Shown here one piece after another: positions 18,640-28,339 of a DNA stretch of 64,000 nucleotides (position 1 is the first letter of the stretch; each line of letters begins with the position of its first letter). The stretch lies in assembly GCF_000376425.1 (NCBI RefSeq), contig NZ_AQWL01000001.1, forward strand, positions 176,347 through 240,346. The letters run 5' to 3'. Both the position numbers and the translations under genes were made by a program. This DNA is from Thiobacillus denitrificans DSM 12475. Lineage in GTDB: Bacteria > Pseudomonadota > Gammaproteobacteria > Burkholderiales > Thiobacillaceae. Below the pieces are notes generated by a model. That model saw only the letters and a list, made by a program, of their open reading frames with translations, was not told the DNA's origin and did not search any database.

Positions 18640-19212
18640 TTATTGGCCGGGTTGCAGCGTTGGCTGTGGCATATCGGCCTGCTGAAGGACCTGCAAGGCA
18701 TGGGCCACATGCTGCGCGTGGCGTGCCGGGTCAACCTTGCTGAAGCGTGCCGCGATACGGCCGTTGGGTGCGATGATGAAGGTATGGCGACGGGCAAATC
18801 GCACGAGCCCAAGATTCAGCAGGCTGTCGTATGCTGCGGCCGTCCGTCCGTCCGGGTCTGACAGCAGGGGAAACGGCAGCCGGTATTTGCGGGCAAAACT
18901 GGCGTGCGACCGGGTGTCGTCGACGCTGATTCCGACCACCGCCGCGTTGAGTTTGCCCAGCACGCCGATGTCATCGCGAAAGCGACAGGCCTCCCGGGTG
19001 CAGCCGGGCGTATCGTCCCTGGGATAGAAATACAGCACCAGCCAGCGCCCGGCATAATCGCCCAAACGATGAGTGCGTCCGTCCTGGTCCTGCAGGGCGA
19101 AATCGGGTGCGGCGCTGCCTTCCGTCCGCTGCGGGCCCGGCCGCAGCATCCACAAAACCGCGCTGGCCAGCAGTAGCAGCAATGCCAGTCCACCCAGCAT
19201 GTATTTATTCAT
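18640..19212 (-). CDS. membrane-anchored peroxiredoxin (Bcp/PrxQ type)
   Basis: A 190-residue protein with an N-terminal hydrophobic segment (residues ~5-22) that anchors or exports it, followed by a thioredoxin-fold peroxiredoxin. The active-site region YFYPRDDTPGCTREAC has the peroxidatic Cys71 and the resolving Cys76, the C-x4-C arrangement of PrxQ/Bcp enzymes. It likely reduces peroxides on the periplasmic side, which is unusual since most Bcp proteins are cytoplasmic. Confidence 0.88.
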   Translation of the reverse strand: MNKYMLGGLALLLLLASAVLWMLRPGPQRTEGSAAPDFALQDQDGRTHRLGDYAGRWLVLYFYPRDDTPGCTREACRFRDDIGVLGKLNAAVVGISVDDTRSHASFARKYRLPFPLLSDPDGRTAAAYDSLLNLGLVRFARRHTFIIAPNGRIAARFSKVDPARHAQHVAHALQVLQQADMPQPTLQPGQ

Positions 19213-19310
19213 CGGCGCCTCCCGTTTGCATCATAGCCGGGTTGTATGCCAATCGAGTATGTCCGATAGGGTTCGGCAATCCACGCGGGATTCGGTAGAA
19301 TGCGCGCCAC

Positions 19311-19386
19311 GCCCCGGTAGCTCAGTGGATAGAGCAACCCCCTCCTAAGGGGTAGGTCGGACGTTCGATTCGTCTTCGGGGCGCCA
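19311..19386 (+). tRNA. tRNA-Arg (CCT)
   Basis: A 76-base cloverleaf: acceptor GCCCCGG pairing with TCGGGGC, D-arm GCTC/GAGC, anticodon stem ACCCC/GGGGT with loop CTCCTAA (anticodon CCT), T-arm GGACG TTCGATT CGTCT, discriminator G and an encoded CCA. Confidence 0.97.
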
Positions 19387-19433
19387 GCCTGGATTCAGGG
19401 CGCAACGCACAATAAAAAATGTGCAATAAAAAT

Positions 19434-19460
19434 AGCGGCACCCGGCCGCTTTAATTAATT
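19434..19460 (+). terminator. terminator after tRNA-Arg
   Basis: A stem AGCGGC/GCCGCT with loop ACCCG is followed by a T/A-rich tail (TTAATTAATTT), 48 bases behind the tRNA. The stem is short and the tail is interrupted by A, so strength is uncertain. Confidence 0.5.
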
Positions 19461-19500
19461 TCTCAAGTACTCGATTTATGTCACAACCCGGGAAGGATTG

Positions 19501-19576
19501 TGGCGTCCCCACGGGGATTCGAACCCCGGTTACCGCCGTGAAAGGGCGATGTCCTAGGCCTCTAGACGATGGGGAC
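19501..19576 (-). tRNA. tRNA-Glu (TTC)
   Basis: A 76-base cloverleaf nearly identical to bacterial tRNA-Glu: acceptor GTCCCCA/TGGGGAC, anticodon loop CTTTCAC (anticodon TTC), T-loop GTTCGAATC and encoded CCA at 19501-19503 on the minus strand. It lies downstream of tRNA-Ala and a small ORF on the same strand. Confidence 0.97.
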
Positions 19577-19626
19577 CCGGACGACGGTGCGAACCGCCAA
19601 CTTTGCTGCCACGACTTGCGCCGTCA

Positions 19627-19809
19627 TTACTTTCTGGAAAGCTGCGTCAAGGTGACGCCGAGTAGCAAACCGACGAAACCCAATGGTACCAGCCCCAGCC
19701 AAATTTCGGCGTGCCCGCTACCATTCAACATCTTCCAGAATCCAACAATCAGACCGACTACGCTCAGTATCAACCCCAGCAGGGTGGTGATGACGCCAAG
19801 CCTGTGCAT
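19627..19809 (-). CDS. small two-helix membrane protein
   Basis: A 60-residue ORF between tRNA-Ala and tRNA-Glu on their strand. It is almost wholly hydrophobic, with two likely membrane helices (about 6-26 and 36-55) separated by KMLNGSGHAEIW. I recognise no family. Its coherent membrane pattern and fit between the tRNAs suggest a real gene, but no strong ribosome site is visible. Confidence 0.5.
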   Translation of the reverse strand: MHRLGVITTLLGLILSVVGLIVGFWKMLNGSGHAEIWLGLVPLGFVGLLLGVTLTQLSRK

Positions 19810-19825
19810 CGGACTTCCTGTTAGT

Positions 19826-19901
<76 letters not shown>

Positions 19902-19958
19902 AACGAAGCCGCGCATTCTATAGATGCCTTTTGCGCTTGTAAAGCCTTTGTGCCCATC

Positions 19959-21341
19959 TTAATCAGGAAAAAGTTTGCCGGGGTTGAGCAGGCCGTGCGG
20001 GTCGAATTGCTGCTTGATCGCGCGCATCAGATCCAGCGTCACAGGGTCGATTTCCTGTGGCACGAAACGGCGCTTTTCAGTGCCGATGCCGTGTTCGCCC
20101 GAGAGCGTGCCGTCCAGCGCCAGCACACGCAGCATGATGGCTTCGAGGGCCAGGTGGGCACGCCTCATTTCGTCCGCGTCGTCGGGATGCACCATGAGGT
20201 TGACGTGCAGGTTGCCGTTGCCGGCATGGCCGAACGAGACGATCGGCAGGCGCTGTACCTGCGCAGTGTGGTCGATGAAGTCGACGAAGTCGGCCAGCTG
20301 CGATACCGGCACCACCACATCTTCGTTGATCTTCAGCGGTGCGATGCGCTTGACCGCGTGCGACAGCGATCTGCGTGCGGCCCACAACCGCGCGATGTCG
20401 TCGCGCTTGAAGCCACTGCGCATGTCGAGCAGACCTTCGCCGGCGAGTGCCTGTTCCAGCGCGGCGATCTGCCGCGGCAAATCCTGTGCGGCGCCGTCGG
20501 CTTCGACCATCAGCAATGCCCGGGTGCCTGACGGCAGATCGCCTGCCGCGCCGGTCGGGCGGATGGCATCGATGGCATGGTGATCCATGAATTCGAGCGC
20601 GCAGGGCAGGACGGCCTGATGCATGACGCGGCCGACCGCGTCGAGTGCGGCGCGGTTGCTGGCGAAACATGCGCGCAGGGTGGCGACGGCCGCCGGTGCG
20701 GGCAGCAGTTTCAGCGTGGCTTCGGTGATGAGTGCGAGGGTGCCGCCGGAACCGACCAGCAGGCGGGTCAGGTCGTAGCCGGTGACGCCCTTGGTGGTGC
20801 GGCAGCCGGTGCGGATTTCCTGTCCGCTGCCGGTGACGGCGCGCAACCCCAGCACATAGTCGCGGGTGACGCCGTACTTGACGGCACGCGGCCCGGCGGC
20901 GTTCATCGCAAGATTGCCGCCGATGCGGCAATAGGCGCCGCTGCCGGGGTCGGGCGGATAAAACAGGCCGGCGCTACGCGCGATGCGGTCGATGTCTTCG
21001 GTGACCACGCCGGGCTCGACGACGATAAGGCGGTTGCCGGGGTCGAATTCGAGCACCCGCCGCATGCACTCGAAACTGACGACCACGCTGCCGGGCGCGG
21101 GCAGGGCGCCGCCGACGTTGCCGGAGCCGGCGCCGCGCGGCGTCAGGGCGATGCCATGTTCGAACGCGATGTGCACCAGTGCGGCCACGTCGGCGTGCGA
21201 GGCCGGGAACAGCACGGCCTCGGGTTCGACATGGCGCGGAGTCTCGTCGTGGGCATACAGGGTACGCGTGATGGCATCGTCGAAGACGCGATCCGCCCCG
21301 AGTGCGGAACGGAAAGCAGCGAGTGCGGATTCGGGCAGCAT
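19959..21341 (-). CDS. FAD-linked oxidase (GlcD/lactate dehydrogenase type)
   Basis: A 460-residue flavoprotein of the FAD_binding_4/FAD-oxidase_C family. The FAD-binding loop is PRGAGSGNVGGALP, the second FAD contact is GGNLAMNAAGPRAVKYG, and the C-terminal half carries FGHAGNGNLHVN and SGEHGIGTEKR. Such enzymes oxidise glycolate, D-lactate or related 2-hydroxyacids and feed electrons to quinone. Genes for the GlcE and GlcF partners are not adjacent, so a single-subunit D-lactate-type dehydrogenase is as likely as glycolate oxidase. It lies 24 bp after the SseB-like gene. Confidence 0.88.
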   Translation of the reverse strand: MLPESALAAFRSALGADRVFDDAITRTLYAHDETPRHVEPEAVLFPASHADVAALVHIAFEHGIALTPRGAGSGNVGGALPAPGSVVVSFECMRRVLEFDPGNRLIVVEPGVVTEDIDRIARSAGLFYPPDPGSGAYCRIGGNLAMNAAGPRAVKYGVTRDYVLGLRAVTGSGQEIRTGCRTTKGVTGYDLTRLLVGSGGTLALITEATLKLLPAPAAVATLRACFASNRAALDAVGRVMHQAVLPCALEFMDHHAIDAIRPTGAAGDLPSGTRALLMVEADGAAQDLPRQIAALEQALAGEGLLDMRSGFKRDDIARLWAARRSLSHAVKRIAPLKINEDVVVPVSQLADFVDFIDHTAQVQRLPIVSFGHAGNGNLHVNLMVHPDDADEMRRAHLALEAIMLRVLALDGTLSGEHGIGTEKRRFVPQEIDPVTLDLMRAIKQQFDPHGLLNPGKLFPD

Positions 21342-21365
21342 GAGGGCGTGGGCGGGCGGAACGCG

Positions 21366-21785
21366 TCAGGCCGGCTGTTCGGGGGGAAGTTGCGCGACCA
21401 GCTGCGCGATCATGTCGGCGTCGAAGTCCATGCCGATGTCCCACCCCGGGTTGAGCGCAATCGGTACCCCGCCGCCGATGCGACGCAACAGCCAGGAAAA
21501 CTCGGTCAGCAGACCGCCCGAAAATTCGGGGAAGTGCTCGACGAAGGGCTTGGCCCGTTCGGGACTGGTGAACACCACCAGTACGCGTTCGCCGTCATCG
21601 GTTTCGATGATCAGCGGCTCTGCCTGGACCGATCGCTGGAATCCCTGGATGGGATTCTTTTCATCGCGTACCGGCATGAATAGCTGCTGGTCGACCAGTT
21701 GCAACACGAATGTTTCGGGATCGAGCGTGCCGGCATGAACAGCAGCCAGCTGTTCTTCAAGTGCGTTGTGGGGGATGAACTTCAT
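21366..21785 (-). CDS. SseB N-terminal domain protein
   Basis: A 139-residue soluble acidic protein resembling the SseB protein N-terminal domain (FVLQLVDQQLFMPV, RVLVVFTSPERAKPF, PIALNPGWDIGMDF). Function in non-pathogens is unknown. The 153 bp between it and the DUF6231 gene contain nothing recognised. Confidence 0.75.
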   Translation of the reverse strand: MKFIPHNALEEQLAAVHAGTLDPETFVLQLVDQQLFMPVRDEKNPIQGFQRSVQAEPLIIETDDGERVLVVFTSPERAKPFVEHFPEFSGGLLTEFSWLLRRIGGGVPIALNPGWDIGMDFDADMIAQLVAQLPPEQPA

Positions 21786-21938
21786 GATATCGGGCCGTTG
21801 CGCAATGACAGGGCCCAGTGTACCCGATGGCGTGGACTGCGAGCGCTTCCTGGAACACGCAAGCCCGGTCCGGATCAGAAGGTGGCCTTCAGGGCAACGA
21901 TCCCACGCGGGCTTCGATGCGTAGTGGATCGGAGTCCT

Positions 21939-22370
21939 TCAGGGCTGCCAGCGTTCGGGATGTGCCCAGTAACGGGAATTGAGCCAGTCCGGCACGGTTT
22001 TGTAGGTGTCGAGATCGTAGTAATGGATGCGCCTGTCTTGCGTTGTGTTGGTTGCCGACAGCGTGAAACCGAGGGCACGAAACGTCGCCTCGTCCAGCAC
22101 GCAGTCCGATTGCACGGCGAGCAGGATGCGCGGGGCGATATAGAGGCGTGTCTGGTTGATCAGGTGTTGGGCTTGCTGCACGTTCAGCCCGTTCAGCGCA
22201 TCGATCCCCAATGCCAGTGCACAGAGTGAATCCGGCGGGTTGTCGCGCGCGCAGACCGGCGTGTCCTGCAACACGCGGCTGGCCAGCTGTCGGGCCGCTT
22301 CATCCAGTGCGTACACGCTGGTGGATCGTATCTCCAGCAGGCGTGTTTGCAGGTGGTCGCGCCAGTTCAT
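21939..22370 (-). CDS. DUF6231-like protein
   Basis: A 143-residue soluble protein with an N-terminal helix, AQHLINQTRLYIAPRILLAV in the middle and a C-terminal aromatic stretch (DWLNSRYWAHPERW). It resembles family DUF6231, which keeps company with RDD-family genes; assignment from memory only. It is four bases downstream of the RDD gene, hence one operon. The fold recalls a degenerate methyltransferase-like domain, but no cofactor motif is visible. Confidence 0.65.
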   Translation of the reverse strand: MNWRDHLQTRLLEIRSTSVYALDEAARQLASRVLQDTPVCARDNPPDSLCALALGIDALNGLNVQQAQHLINQTRLYIAPRILLAVQSDCVLDEATFRALGFTLSATNTTQDRRIHYYDLDTYKTVPDWLNSRYWAHPERWQP

Positions 22371-22374
22371 CCCT

Positions 22375-22812
22375 TCACGCCTTGCGCGGCACGCGTACCA
22401 GCCGGGTGCCGGCGATACGGTCGTGAAGAAACAGCCGGTCGCGGTCGATCAAGGCCCACCAAAAGCCGCTTCCCGCCAGCAGCAAACCGAAAAATGCGAG
22501 GACGAATCGCAGCGCGGCCTGCTTGAAGCGCAGGCGGTCTCCGTTCCGGCTGACCAGGCGGATACGCCAGGTTTTCATCGCCAGCGTTTGCCCGCTGCGC
22601 AGCCAGAATGTGCTGAAATAGGCGAACAGCACGCCTGCGATATAAGCTTGAAACACATGCCGCTGCCATGGTGCATGCATTTCGCCAACAACCGGGATTA
22701 TGATGAAGGACGCGACGAACACCACCGCCGCGACGAGCAGTGATTCGTAGATCAGGGCGGCGATGCGTACCAGGAAGGGCGCAGGGGCGAGGTCTATTGC
22801 TTTGTCTTGCAT
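22375..22812 (-). CDS. RDD family membrane protein
   Basis: A 145-residue inner-membrane protein with the RDD signature: an arginine in the first helix (APFLVRIAALIYE), a second helix, and the downstream aspartates (HDRIAGTRLV). GQTLAMKTWRIRLV is the typical RDD central motif. ATG at 22812 is preferred. It is divergent from the DUF2173 cluster with 80 bp between. Confidence 0.88.
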   Translation of the reverse strand: MQDKAIDLAPAPFLVRIAALIYESLLVAAVVFVASFIIIPVVGEMHAPWQRHVFQAYIAGVLFAYFSTFWLRSGQTLAMKTWRIRLVSRNGDRLRFKQAALRFVLAFFGLLLAGSGFWWALIDRDRLFLHDRIAGTRLVRVPRKA

Positions 22813-22892
22813 GGTGGCTCTATATTGCAGCTGGGCGCGATACTTTGCCACAACGTGCCGCAAGCATAATCAAAAAAGCAGGAGGGAACTCG

Positions 22893-23297
22893 ATGCATAT
22901 CGTAAAGCAACTCATGGCCATTCCCGGTGTCATCGCTGCGGGCGAATATGCATATCGCGGCGATCGTTTCTCGTATGAGGGCGCACTCACCGAGGAGTTT
23001 GCGCGCATGGCGTCGATCGTGTGTCGTGCCAATACGCTGTCGGTCAACATGCAGGCCGAAATTTTCGACTCTTTTGCCGAAAATTGCGGCTACCGTCCGA
23101 TACAAGGCTGGATCGCGCGCGGCAGCCAAATCACTGTTTGCGCAGTGGGCAATTATTTCTCCTTCATCGAAAACCGTGACGAATTGCTGAATGACGTCAT
23201 GACCATCATGCGTGCCAAAGTGGGTGATGTGCAGGATGACCTGCTGGTCAATCTGTATGCCAGGCTGGGAGGCGATACCAAGGAAGCGTTGTACTGA
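22893..23297 (+). CDS. DUF2173 family protein, first of three
   Basis: A 134-residue protein preceded by a strong ribosome site (GGAGGG, six bases before ATG). It belongs to DUF2173, a roadblock/profilin-like family. Recognisable are IPGVIAAGEYAYRGDRF, GYRPIQGWIARG and VCAVGNYFSFIEN. Its C-terminal ~20 residues are longer than in the other two copies. No catalytic motif is visible; roadblock-fold proteins usually act as small regulatory or scaffold subunits. Role unknown. Confidence 0.8.
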   Translation: MHIVKQLMAIPGVIAAGEYAYRGDRFSYEGALTEEFARMASIVCRANTLSVNMQAEIFDSFAENCGYRPIQGWIARGSQITVCAVGNYFSFIENRDELLNDVMTIMRAKVGDVQDDLLVNLYARLGGDTKEALY

Positions 23298-23313
23298 CAA
23301 ACGGGGAGCGGAT

Positions 23314-23652
23314 ATGGATCTGGAAAAAATGATGGAACTGCCGGGCGCGCTGGCAGCGTTCACATACAGCGACAAGGGCGATCTGCAATCGCATGTACTG
23401 CGCGAGGGGACTGAATTGACCCCGCTGGTACTGGATCTGCTGGCACGCTCGTGCGTCGCTAATCTGGCCATAGCCAGTATGGAAGGACACGGTTGGGAAG
23501 CCCTCACTGGGCAGAGCGGATTTCAGCCGCTCAAGGGCTTTTCGGTCGTGGGACTGGAATGGTCGGTGGTGGTGAATGGCAACTGCGGCGTCGTCGTCAA
23601 GAATCGCGATGCCGACTACGAAGCCACGTTCAACGCCGTGCAGGCAACCTGA
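23314..23652 (+). CDS. DUF2173 family protein, second of three
   Basis: A 112-residue paralogue 16 bp downstream of the first. The shared pattern is clear: LPGALAAFTYSDKGDL, SGFQPLKGFSVVG, VVVNGNCGVVVKN. Ribosome site GGGGAG precedes the ATG. Sequence identity to the neighbours is low, so the duplication is old and the three copies probably form a hetero-oligomer or have distinct partners; that is inference. Confidence 0.8.
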   Translation: MDLEKMMELPGALAAFTYSDKGDLQSHVLREGTELTPLVLDLLARSCVANLAIASMEGHGWEALTGQSGFQPLKGFSVVGLEWSVVVNGNCGVVVKNRDADYEATFNAVQAT

Positions 23653-23661
23653 GGAGCGCGT

Positions 23662-23997
23662 ATGTCGCTGAACAAAGTCCTGGTGCTGGATGGCGTGACC
23701 GCCGTGTGCCGCTTTCGCGACGATGGCGTGATCATGGAAGCCGAAGGCATGCTGTCTCCCGAGCTGATGGAACGGATGGCGCAGTTTGCCCAGTGGTATC
23801 GCCGCCTGGTGTCGAGCAATATCGACCTGCTGTCCCTGTTTTCGCAGATGCGCGGCTGGTCGCCGTCGCGGGGCTGGATCGTGCAGGGCGCAGGGCTGAC
23901 CGTATGCAGCACCGGAAACGTGGTTTGCCTGGTTGAAAATGCGCGGGGTTCGCTGAACGAAATCATGCGCGCGCTCGGCGAAGCCGCGCACGAATAG
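23662..23997 (+). CDS. DUF2173 family protein, third of three
   Basis: A 111-residue paralogue starting 9 bp after the second, with the same pattern (LDGVTAVCRFRDDGV, GWSPSRGWIVQG, VCSTGNVVCLVEN). It is the last gene of the three-gene operon, followed by a GC-rich hairpin. Confidence 0.8.
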   Translation: MSLNKVLVLDGVTAVCRFRDDGVIMEAEGMLSPELMERMAQFAQWYRRLVSSNIDLLSLFSQMRGWSPSRGWIVQGAGLTVCSTGNVVCLVENARGSLNEIMRALGEAAHE

Positions 23998-24047
23998 GCG
24001 CCAGCATCGTTCATTGTTCCCGCACGGTCGTGCAATGCGGCCAAGCT

Positions 24048-24073
24048 GTGCGGCAGAGGCGCCGCACGATTTT
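24048..24073 (+). terminator. terminator of the DUF2173 operon
   Basis: A perfect 7-bp stem GTGCGGC/GCCGCAC with loop AGAGGC is followed by GATTTT, 50 bases behind the third DUF2173 gene. The short T run makes it a moderate intrinsic terminator. Confidence 0.6.
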
Positions 24074-24136
24074 CGGGCATTTGCCTTGTATTCTCGCCTG
24101 AATTGATGAAATGGATGCATGGGTGGGCTAGCCGGA

Positions 24137-24190
24137 GCATGCGCCTGTCGAGGCGCGGGGCGTTTCTCCCCGGTAAACATGCTTTTCGAC
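24137..24190 (+). ncRNA. structured leader RNA upstream of ilvB (riboswitch-like candidate)
   Basis: Hand folding gives a three-way junction: P1 GCATG/CATGC (24137-24141 with 24178-24182), P2 CGCC/GGCG (24142-24145 with 24152-24155) and P3 CGGGG/CCCCG (24156-24160 with 24168-24172), joined with almost no spare bases. The P2 loop contains GTCGA (24147-24151), exactly complementary to TCGAC at 24186-24190, so a pseudoknot can close the fold. An intrinsic terminator starts three bases later. Position upstream of acetolactate synthase fits cis-regulation. Weinberg and colleagues reported a betaproteobacterial ilvH RNA motif in this kind of place; whether this is that motif I cannot check here. 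Confidence 0.6.
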
Positions 24191-24192
24191 TT

Positions 24193-24227
24193 AAAACCCT
24201 ATCTGCCCGCAGAAGGGTTTTTTTGTT
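24193..24227 (+). terminator. intrinsic terminator/attenuator in the ilvB leader
   Basis: Stem AAAACCCT/AGGGTTTT (24193-24200 with 24214-24221), 13-base loop, followed by further T residues. It directly follows the pseudoknotted leader and precedes ilvB by about 120 bp, as expected for transcription attenuation. An earlier terminator already serves the DUF2173 operon, so this one probably belongs to the ilv leader. Confidence 0.75.
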
Positions 24228-24345
24228 TTGGCGGGCGGTCGTCAACGTTGCGCAAAATGGCGCTATGGCATGATTTCTTGACCGAATCATGGCAAAACGA
24301 TTACCCTCACGGGTTCACCAACGGATTAGTTTTTTGCCATTTATT

Positions 24346-26058
24346 ATGGAAGCCACGGGCGCCGAGATCGTTGTACGTTGTCTGGCTGAAGAAGGGGTCG
24401 AGTTCGTATTCGGCTATCCCGGCGGGGCCGTGCTCAACATCTACGACGAAATCTTCAAGCAGAACAAGTTCAAGCATGTGCTGGTGCGCCACGAACAGGC
24501 TGCAGTGCATGCGGCCGACGCCTACGCGCGCGCGACCGGCCGGGTCGGCGTGGCGCTGGTGACCTCGGGGCCGGGCGTGACCAACGCGGTCACCGGGATC
24601 GCCACCGCCTACATGGATTCCATCCCCATCGTGGTCGTCACCGGCCAGGTGCCGACCGCTGCGATCGGGCTGGATGCGTTCCAGGAAGTCGATACCGTCG
24701 GCATCACGCGCCCCTGCGTCAAGCACAACTTCCTGGTCAAGGATGTGAAGGATCTGGCCGTGACGATGAAGAAGGCCTTCATCATCGCGTCCACCGGTCG
24801 TCCCGGCCCGGTGGTGGTCGACGTGCCCAAGGATGTGACTGCGCATCTCACCGAATTCGAATATCCGGCCACGCTCGAGATGCGCTCGTACAGCCCGGTG
24901 GCCAAGGGTCACAGCGGGCAAATGAAGCGTGCGGTACAGATGCTGCTCGAAGCCAAGCGGCCGATGATCTACACCGGCGGCGGCGTGGTGCTGGGCGATG
25001 CCTCGGAACAGCTGGCCGAGTTCACCCGGTTATTGGGTTTCCCCATCACCAACACGCTGATGGGTCTAGGCGGCTTTCCCGCCACCGACAGGCAGAACCT
25101 CGGCATGCTCGGCATGCACGGTACCTACGAAGCCAACATGGCGATGCAGCACTGCGACGTACTGCTCGCCGTCGGCGCGCGCTTCGACGACCGCGTGATC
25201 GGCAATCCTGCGCACTTTGCGCGCGAGCAGCGTCGCATCATCCATGTCGATATCGACCCTTCGTCGATTTCCAAGCGCGTCAGGGTCGACGTGCCCATCG
25301 TCGGCGACGTGCAAAACGTGCTGGCCGACATGCTGGTTCTGCTGAAGCAGGCCAAGGAAAAACCCGATGCCGCCGCGCTGAATGCATGGTGGACACAGAT
25401 TGAACTGTGGCGCTCGAAGGACTGTCTCAAGTACAACCGCAACGGCGCCATCATCAAGCCGCAGTATGTGGTGGAAAAGCTGTGGGAAGTGACCGGGGGC
25501 GATGCCTTCATCACTTCCGACGTGGGTCAGCACCAGATGTGGGCGGCACAGTATTACAAGTTCGACAAGCCGCGGCGCTGGATCAATTCCGGCGGTCTCG
25601 GCACCATGGGCGTCGGCTTGCCCTACGCCATGGGCGTACAACTCGCTTTTCCCGACGCACAGGTCGCCTGCATCACCGGCGAATCGAGCATCCAGATGAA
25701 CATCCAGGAGCTGTCGACCTGCAAGCAGTACCGCATCCCGGTCAAGGTCGTCACGCTCAACAACCGCTACATGGGCATGGTGCGGCAGTGGCAGGAATTC
25801 TTCTACGGCAGCCGCTACGCCGAGTCGTACATGGAATCGCTGCCCGATTTCGTCAAGCTGGCGGAGTCCTACGGCCACGTCGGCATGCGCATCGACAAGC
25901 CCGAGGACGTCGAGGCTGCGCTGAAGGAAGCCTTCTCGCCCGCGCTGAAGGAAAGAATGGTGTTCATGGACTTCCAGACCGACCAGACCGAAAACGTCTT
26001 CCCCATGGTCGAAGGCGGCAAGGGCCTGTCCGAAATGATCCTGGCGGAGGAGCTTTGA
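24346..26058 (+). CDS. ilvB: acetolactate synthase large subunit
   Basis: A 570-residue thiamine-diphosphate enzyme, first common step of isoleucine, valine and leucine synthesis (condensing pyruvate with pyruvate or 2-oxobutyrate). The start METTGAEI-like METAGAEI position is here MEATGAEIVVRCLAEEG; the catalytic glutamate is in YPGGAVLNIYDE and RHEQAAVHAADAYARATG, and the ThDP site is CITGESSIQMNIQELST. The ATG at 24346 is chosen by comparison with the family; a 19-codon longer reading from 24289 is unlikely. The stop is one base before the ilvH start region, so the two subunits are coupled. Confidence 0.96.
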   Translation: MEATGAEIVVRCLAEEGVEFVFGYPGGAVLNIYDEIFKQNKFKHVLVRHEQAAVHAADAYARATGRVGVALVTSGPGVTNAVTGIATAYMDSIPIVVVTGQVPTAAIGLDAFQEVDTVGITRPCVKHNFLVKDVKDLAVTMKKAFIIASTGRPGPVVVDVPKDVTAHLTEFEYPATLEMRSYSPVAKGHSGQMKRAVQMLLEAKRPMIYTGGGVVLGDASEQLAEFTRLLGFPITNTLMGLGGFPATDRQNLGMLGMHGTYEANMAMQHCDVLLAVGARFDDRVIGNPAHFAREQRRIIHVDIDPSSISKRVRVDVPIVGDVQNVLADMLVLLKQAKEKPDAAALNAWWTQIELWRSKDCLKYNRNGAIIKPQYVVEKLWEVTGGDAFITSDVGQHQMWAAQYYKFDKPRRWINSGGLGTMGVGLPYAMGVQLAFPDAQVACITGESSIQMNIQELSTCKQYRIPVKVVTLNNRYMGMVRQWQEFFYGSRYAESYMESLPDFVKLAESYGHVGMRIDKPEDVEAALKEAFSPALKERMVFMDFQTDQTENVFPMVEGGKGLSEMILAEEL

Positions 26059-27606
<1,548 letters not shown>

Positions 27607-27619
27607 GGATCCAGGAGAT

Positions 27620-27674
27620 AGGGGCTAGGATTTAGGGGCGTTCGGCTATGCCGTGGCCCCTTTCCCTAGCCCCT
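27620..27674. repeat. inverted repeat between ilvC and psd
   Basis: Arms AGGGGCTAGG (27620-27629) and CCTAGCCCCT (27665-27674) are exact complements, and inner GGGGC/GCCCC adds to the stem. The gap is rich in CCCTAG/CTAGGG units. It may act as terminator or mRNA stabiliser after ilvC. It is of the kind seen repeatedly between genes in such genomes. Confidence 0.6.
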
Positions 27675-27700
27675 GGTTCCTGGTCCCTGACTCCTAAAAC

Positions 27701-28327
27701 ATGACCCATCCCCTTATCGCCCGTGAGGGCTGGCTGGTATTGCTGGCCGCGTTTGCCGCCGCCTTGATCGCGACCTGGCTGCTCGGCTGGTGGTCGATTC
27801 CGTTCTGGATCTGGGCGGTGTTCGCGCTGCAGTTTTTCCGCGATCCGGCGCGGGTGCCGCCGGCCGATGCCGATGCGGTGATCGCGCCGGCCGATGGCCG
27901 CATCGTCGTGGTGGAAAAGGTCAACGACCCCTACCTGGAACGCGAGGCGCTGAAGATCAGCGTGTTCATGAACGTGTTCAACGTGCATTCCAACAAGAGT
28001 CCGGTCGATGGCGAGATCAAGGGACACTGGTACACGCCGGGCAGCTTCGTCAATGCCGACCTCGACAAGGCCTCCACCGAAAACGAACGCAACGCGGTGT
28101 GGATACAGTCTGCGCGCGGCGATGTGACGAGCGTGCAGATCGCCGGGCTGATCGCGCGGCGCATCCTGTGTTATGTGCGCATTGGCGACAGGCTGGCGCG
28201 CGGCCAGCGCTACGGTTTTATCCGTTTCGGGTCGCGCGTCGACGTCTATCTGCCGGCGACGGCACGCGCCGAGGTCTCGATTGGTCAAAAAGTGACTGGC
28301 GGGCGTACCATACTGGCTCGCTGGTAA
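27701..28327 (+). CDS. psd: phosphatidylserine decarboxylase
   Basis: A 208-residue short-type (archaeal-type) proenzyme. Two N-terminal membrane segments (to about residue 45), then [15 protein letters not shown], the region [18 protein letters not shown] and the self-cleavage site [11 protein letters not shown], where the serine becomes the pyruvoyl cofactor. It converts phosphatidylserine to phosphatidylethanolamine, the step after the product of the next gene. Confidence 0.94.
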   Translation: MTHPLIAREGWLVLLAAFAAALIATWLLGWWSIPFWIWAVFALQFFRDPARVPPADADAVIAPADGRIVVVEKVNDPYLEREALKISVFMNVFNVHSNKSPVDGEIKGHWYTPGSFVNADLDKASTENERNAVWIQSARGDVTSVQIAGLIARRILCYVRIGDRLARGQRYGFIRFGSRVDVYLPATARAEVSIGQKVTGGRTILARW

Positions 28328-28339
28328 CCCGGCTTCGCC

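Noticed and set aside
24112..24132. Six-codon ORF (MDAWVG) as an ilv attenuator leader peptide
   Set aside because: Too short, only one Val and no Ile or Leu codons.
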